This document shows, one piece after another, positions 60,540 to 64,000 of a stretch of 64,000 nucleotides of DNA. The DNA is from Lepturacanthus savala (Eukaryota; Chordata; Actinopteri; Scombriformes; Trichiuridae). How positions within the stretch are numbered: position 1 is the first letter of the stretch; every line of letters starts with the position of its first letter. Below the pieces are notes generated by a model. It made no database searches. It was not told where the DNA came from and was given only the letters and a program-made list of their open reading frames with translations. Made by a program: the position numbers and the translations under genes. Where the stretch lies: assembly GCA_030544235.1 (NCBI GenBank), contig CM060484.1, positions 20,952,031 through 21,016,030 on the forward strand. The letters run 5' to 3'.

Positions 60540-62975
60540 AAATTTATTAAAGCGTCACGACACTGACTTCCTGTTGCCAGCAGGGGTCGGTCTTACGTGA
60601 TGTGAATATGAACATATACACATGTTTAGTGCGGGACTACTATCGTACACAATCAATTTCATCCAGATTGTATGCTCATTTCCTGGAGAAATCGCCACTT
60701 CCTTTTTCATGGCGAAACATCAGAATTTGAGGCGTCACCGTGGTCACGCCGTAAACTGTAGAGCCAACATTTCGAAAACTTATCATCTTAAAGGTCTTTA
60801 GATGTCACAGCCAAAGTTTGAAGTTGCTGCTGATAAACCCTGATATTATGTCTGCAAACAGTGTTTCTGTTGATGTTCAATTCAAAATGGCTGACTTCCT
60901 GTTGGACTTAGGATATGGGTCCAAGAGGCGTTTTTTGTCTGTCTTGACCTACTTCATGTGTGTGCTGAATTTCGTGAGTCTAGGTTAAAGATAAAGCATG
61001 GGGCTTTACATTTGAAAGTTATTTCCTGCTACCAATAAGGGGTGCTATGAGTGTGAGTGGATATGAGTATATCAATATGTTCAGGGCGGGACCCTTATGA
61101 AGCATCAGAGATTTGATGCAGATAGGAAGTTGCAAGTGGAAGTTATGATAAGTTGATGACACATGGCGTGGGATCGAAATTATTCACCTGGCCACGCCCA
61201 CGCCCTCCACTGTTTCCGTCAAGGGATAACTATGCAGATGTGTTCAGGGCAGGGTTGAGGTCATACACAACCAATTTAATCCAGTTTGTATGTTCCCTTC
61301 CTGGAGAAATAGCTACTTCCTTTTTCATGGCGAAACATCAGAATTTGAGGCCTCACCGAGGCCACGCCCTCTACTGAAAACTCATGGTTTTAAACACATG
61401 TCATCACAAAGGTGTTGACATGCCACAACCACCATTTGACCTGTTTGTGGGTTATTACCCAAGAGAAATTCATTAAAGCGTGACAACAGTGACTTCCTGC
61501 TGCCAGCAGGGGGCGGTCTGACGTGGCGTGAATATAAACACGTACACGTGTTCAGAGCATGACCAACATCATACACCATCAATTTCATGCAGTTAGGATG
61601 TTCCTTTCCTGGAGAAATCACAACTTCCTTTTTCATGGCGAGACATCAGGATTTGAGGCCTTGCCGAGGCCACGCCCTAACCTTTAGAGCCACCATTTCA
61701 ATAACTTTTCATCATTGACGTCTTTAGACGCCACAGCCAAAATTTGAAATCACTGCTGATAAATCCCTAGGACTAGTTCGTCAAAGTACGACGCCTGCAA
61801 ATGGCGATTTCGCTGACGTTCAATTCAAGATGGCCGACTTCCTGTTGGACTTAGGATATGGATCCAAGAGGCTTTTTTGTCCATCCTGAAGTACTCCATG
61901 TGTCTGCTGAATTTCATAAGTCTAGGTTAAAGATAAAGCATGGGGCTTTACATTTGAAAGTTATTTCCTGCTACCAACAGGGGGCGCTATGAGTTTAAGT
62001 GAATATGAGTGTATAAATATGTTCAGGGCAGGACCCTTATGAAGCATCAGAGATTTGGTGCAGATAGAATATAGCATGTGGAAGTTATGATGAGTTGATG
62101 TCACATGGCGAGGGATGGAAACTCGCCGCCTCGCCGAGGCCACGCCCTCCAATGAAAACTCATGGTATTAAACACATTTCATCACAAAGGTCTTGACATG
62201 CCAGAAACACAATTTGAAGTGGTTATCCATAATTTCCTCTGAGAAATTCATTAAAGCGTGACGACAGTGACTTCCTGCTGCCAGCAGGGGGCGGTCTGAC
62301 GTGGCGTGAATATAAACATATACACGTGTTCAGGGCGGGACCAGCATCATACACCATCAATTTAATGCAGTTTGAATGTTCCTTTCATGGAGAAAACACA
62401 ACTTCCTTTTTCATGGCGAAACATCAGAATTTGAGGCCTCGCCGAGGCCACGCCCTCCGATGAAAACTCACCATTTCAATGATTTTTCATGATCAAGCCC
62501 TTTAGATGCTACAACCAAAATTTGAAGTCGCTGTTGGCAATTTCCTAGGACTAGTTCGCCAAAGTACAATGCCTGCAAACAGCGATTTCTGCAACTTTTG
62601 GCGATGTTCGATTCAAGATAGTGGACTTCCTGTTGGAGTTAGGCTATCGGTACCCAGGGTCTTTTTTGTCTGTCTTGACCTGATACATGTGTGTGCCGAA
62701 TTTCGTTCCTCTATGTGAAACTATATGGTGAGGGTGTTCTTTTGAAAAATGTTAGGTGGCGCTATAGAGCCATTTTGCCACGCCCATATTCAAATCGTAT
62801 AAAATACGTAAATTTTCACCAGGCCCGATGCAGCTGCCAAATTTGGTGAGTTTTCATGTATGTTCAGGCCCCCAAAAAGGCAGTTGATTACGCGGAAAAA
62901 ATCTGAAGTGTCAAACGAAGAACAATAGGGCCTCGCGTACCGTGACTGCCTTGCAGTCGCCGCTCGAGCCCTAAT
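60540..62975. repeat. Diverged long repeat block (about 0.8-0.9 kb unit)
   Basis: Several phrases recur in order. gacttcctg(c/t)tgccagcagg is at about 60567, 61491 and 62268. ttttcatggcgaaacatcag or a close variant is at about 60705, 61322, 61632 and 62409. gacttcctgttggacttagg or a close variant is at about 60893, 61839 and 62624. ggggctttacatttgaaagt is at about 60999 and 61942. Spacings of about 924 and 777 bases indicate a tandem or segmentally duplicated unit with indels. There is no long open frame. The right end reads gccgctcgagccctaataaa, a typical terminus of a fish interspersed repeat. Confidence 0.7.
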
Positions 62976-62984
62976 AAAATAAAA

Positions 62985-64000
62985 CTCCCAAAATGTTTTG
63001 TGAATTTTATTAAGAAAACAAACCATTGGACATGATAAAAACCAAGCACTACTGATGGAATAAATAAGTCAAACCAAACCATAAATCTGTACAAGATCTA
63101 AAGTGAAACAAAATGGTCCCAAGGAAAAAAAAACAACATACAAGATTTTATATCTCACAGCTCTTTTTTTGTTTTGTTTTTTTTTTTTGTTTTTTTTTGT
63201 TTTACACACAATTATGAGCAAACTATAAGCAATCGGCTCGATCAGGTGAAAGCTACAACGTAAGTGAGATTTATTTTAAACTGAGTACATAATGCTGTTT
63301 ATAACTGTTAATGTCAATACAATAGCATTTTAAGTTCCAGCGCTGCTGGACTGGGAATGAGGTATATGCTAATCCATCCTCGAAACTGAGACAATTGTCA
63401 TTTAAAAAAAAATTTTTATTTCTCTCCATCCATGTGAATGCTGATTTGCTGAAATCGGATCAAGTAATTCTGCGTCGTAACGAACTTCCATAGCCCCTGT
63501 TGTATGAAGTCATTGGTTTGCAGTGATTCAATTGATTTCAATCCATAATCACAAGTAAATATTGATCGATGAAACTAAATGTTACGCATGTGTGAGGTTG
63601 TACATTTAGAGGTCATAGGTCTGAATCCGTACTAGAAAGTTCAAGTATTTTTGCGCAAAAGTCTGCGCAAAACCGAGAGCTTGATGCCGCATGTGTGTGT
63701 GTATGTGTCTGTGTGTGGATTCAGCCGGTCGACAGCACCTTGAAGGAGGATCAGAACCCATGTTTGAGCTAAAGACTGGACCCTTCTGCCGCAAGCTACA
63801 CCAACATGTAGGTCAGCGATAAGTAGTGAAACACGCAACACTGACGGAGATGAGAAGAGACTGAATTTATGATCTTGGATCAGACGGTGGAAACCAGCGA
63901 CCGGTCTGTTCCTACGTTAGTGGAGGGAAAAAAATAAAACAAAACAGACAACAAAGTTCCACCTGAAGTAGACGCAGACCAGCAGCCTGGGAAGCCAAAG
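62985..64000 (-). other. Possible 3' UTR of a neighbouring minus-strand gene
   Basis: tttatt at 63006-63011 is AATAAA on the minus strand. The following kilobase is non-repetitive apart from a T-rich tract at 63165-63205 and has no coding frame, which is what a long 3' UTR would look like. The gene itself would lie beyond 64000; its identity cannot be judged. Confidence 0.3.

Noticed and set aside
60540..62975. Considered as a CRISPR-like or satellite array
   Set aside because: Units are long, diverged and irregularly spaced; a eukaryotic interspersed or tandem repeat explains it.

Overview
This is a stretch of vertebrate nuclear DNA, almost certainly from a ray-finned fish and probably a percomorph. 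It is AT-rich and intron-rich, with short GT-AG introns, many short dinucleotide repeats, Tc1-type transposon debris and other dispersed repeats typical of teleosts. The gene content matches the block around human 12q24.31 (CLIP1, DENR, HCAR, CCDC62, HIP1R). The species cannot be named from sequence alone. Exon coordinates come from reading splice sites, phase and family similarity by eye; no alignment was run.

Layout from left to right. Positions 1-8098, minus strand: 5' three quarters of a HIP1R-type endocytic adaptor (21 exons visible, running off the left edge). Positions about 9128-17480, minus: ccdc62, a coiled-coil protein gene. Positions 19095-20084, minus: a single-exon hydroxycarboxylic acid receptor of the GPR81/HCAR type. 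Positions 20811-24104, minus, with a 5' non-coding exon near 25950: denr, the translation reinitiation factor. Positions about 26590-57960, plus: clip1 (CLIP-170), the microtubule plus-end tracking protein, with 22 coding exons between 29505 and 54604 and a 906-residue reading frame. Positions 54605-64000 hold the clip1 3' UTR, an intact Tc1/mariner element nested inside an older non-autonomous element, a 2.4 kb block of diverged long repeats, and what looks like the 3' UTR of an unseen minus-strand gene.

The genes do not form an operon or a pathway. They are ordinary vertebrate neighbours: two cytoskeleton or trafficking coiled-coil proteins (HIP1R, CLIP1), a translation factor (DENR), a testis-type coiled-coil protein (CCDC62) and a metabolite-sensing GPCR. 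denr and clip1 are head to head across about 0.6 kb.

The less ordinary items are: (1) a TATA/GC-box segment inside clip1 intron 14 followed by a short ATG exon that splices in phase to clip1 exon 15, plus a possible alternative 3' terminal exon; (2) a tandem duplication of a two-exon coiled-coil unit in hip1r (195-nt exons with 87/88-nt introns); (3) a U12-type intron in the ANTH-coding part of hip1r; (4) an intact transposase with a DD36E catalytic spacing in a datable nested insertion; (5) a clip1 reading frame about 500 residues shorter than human CLIP1 in the central coiled coil.
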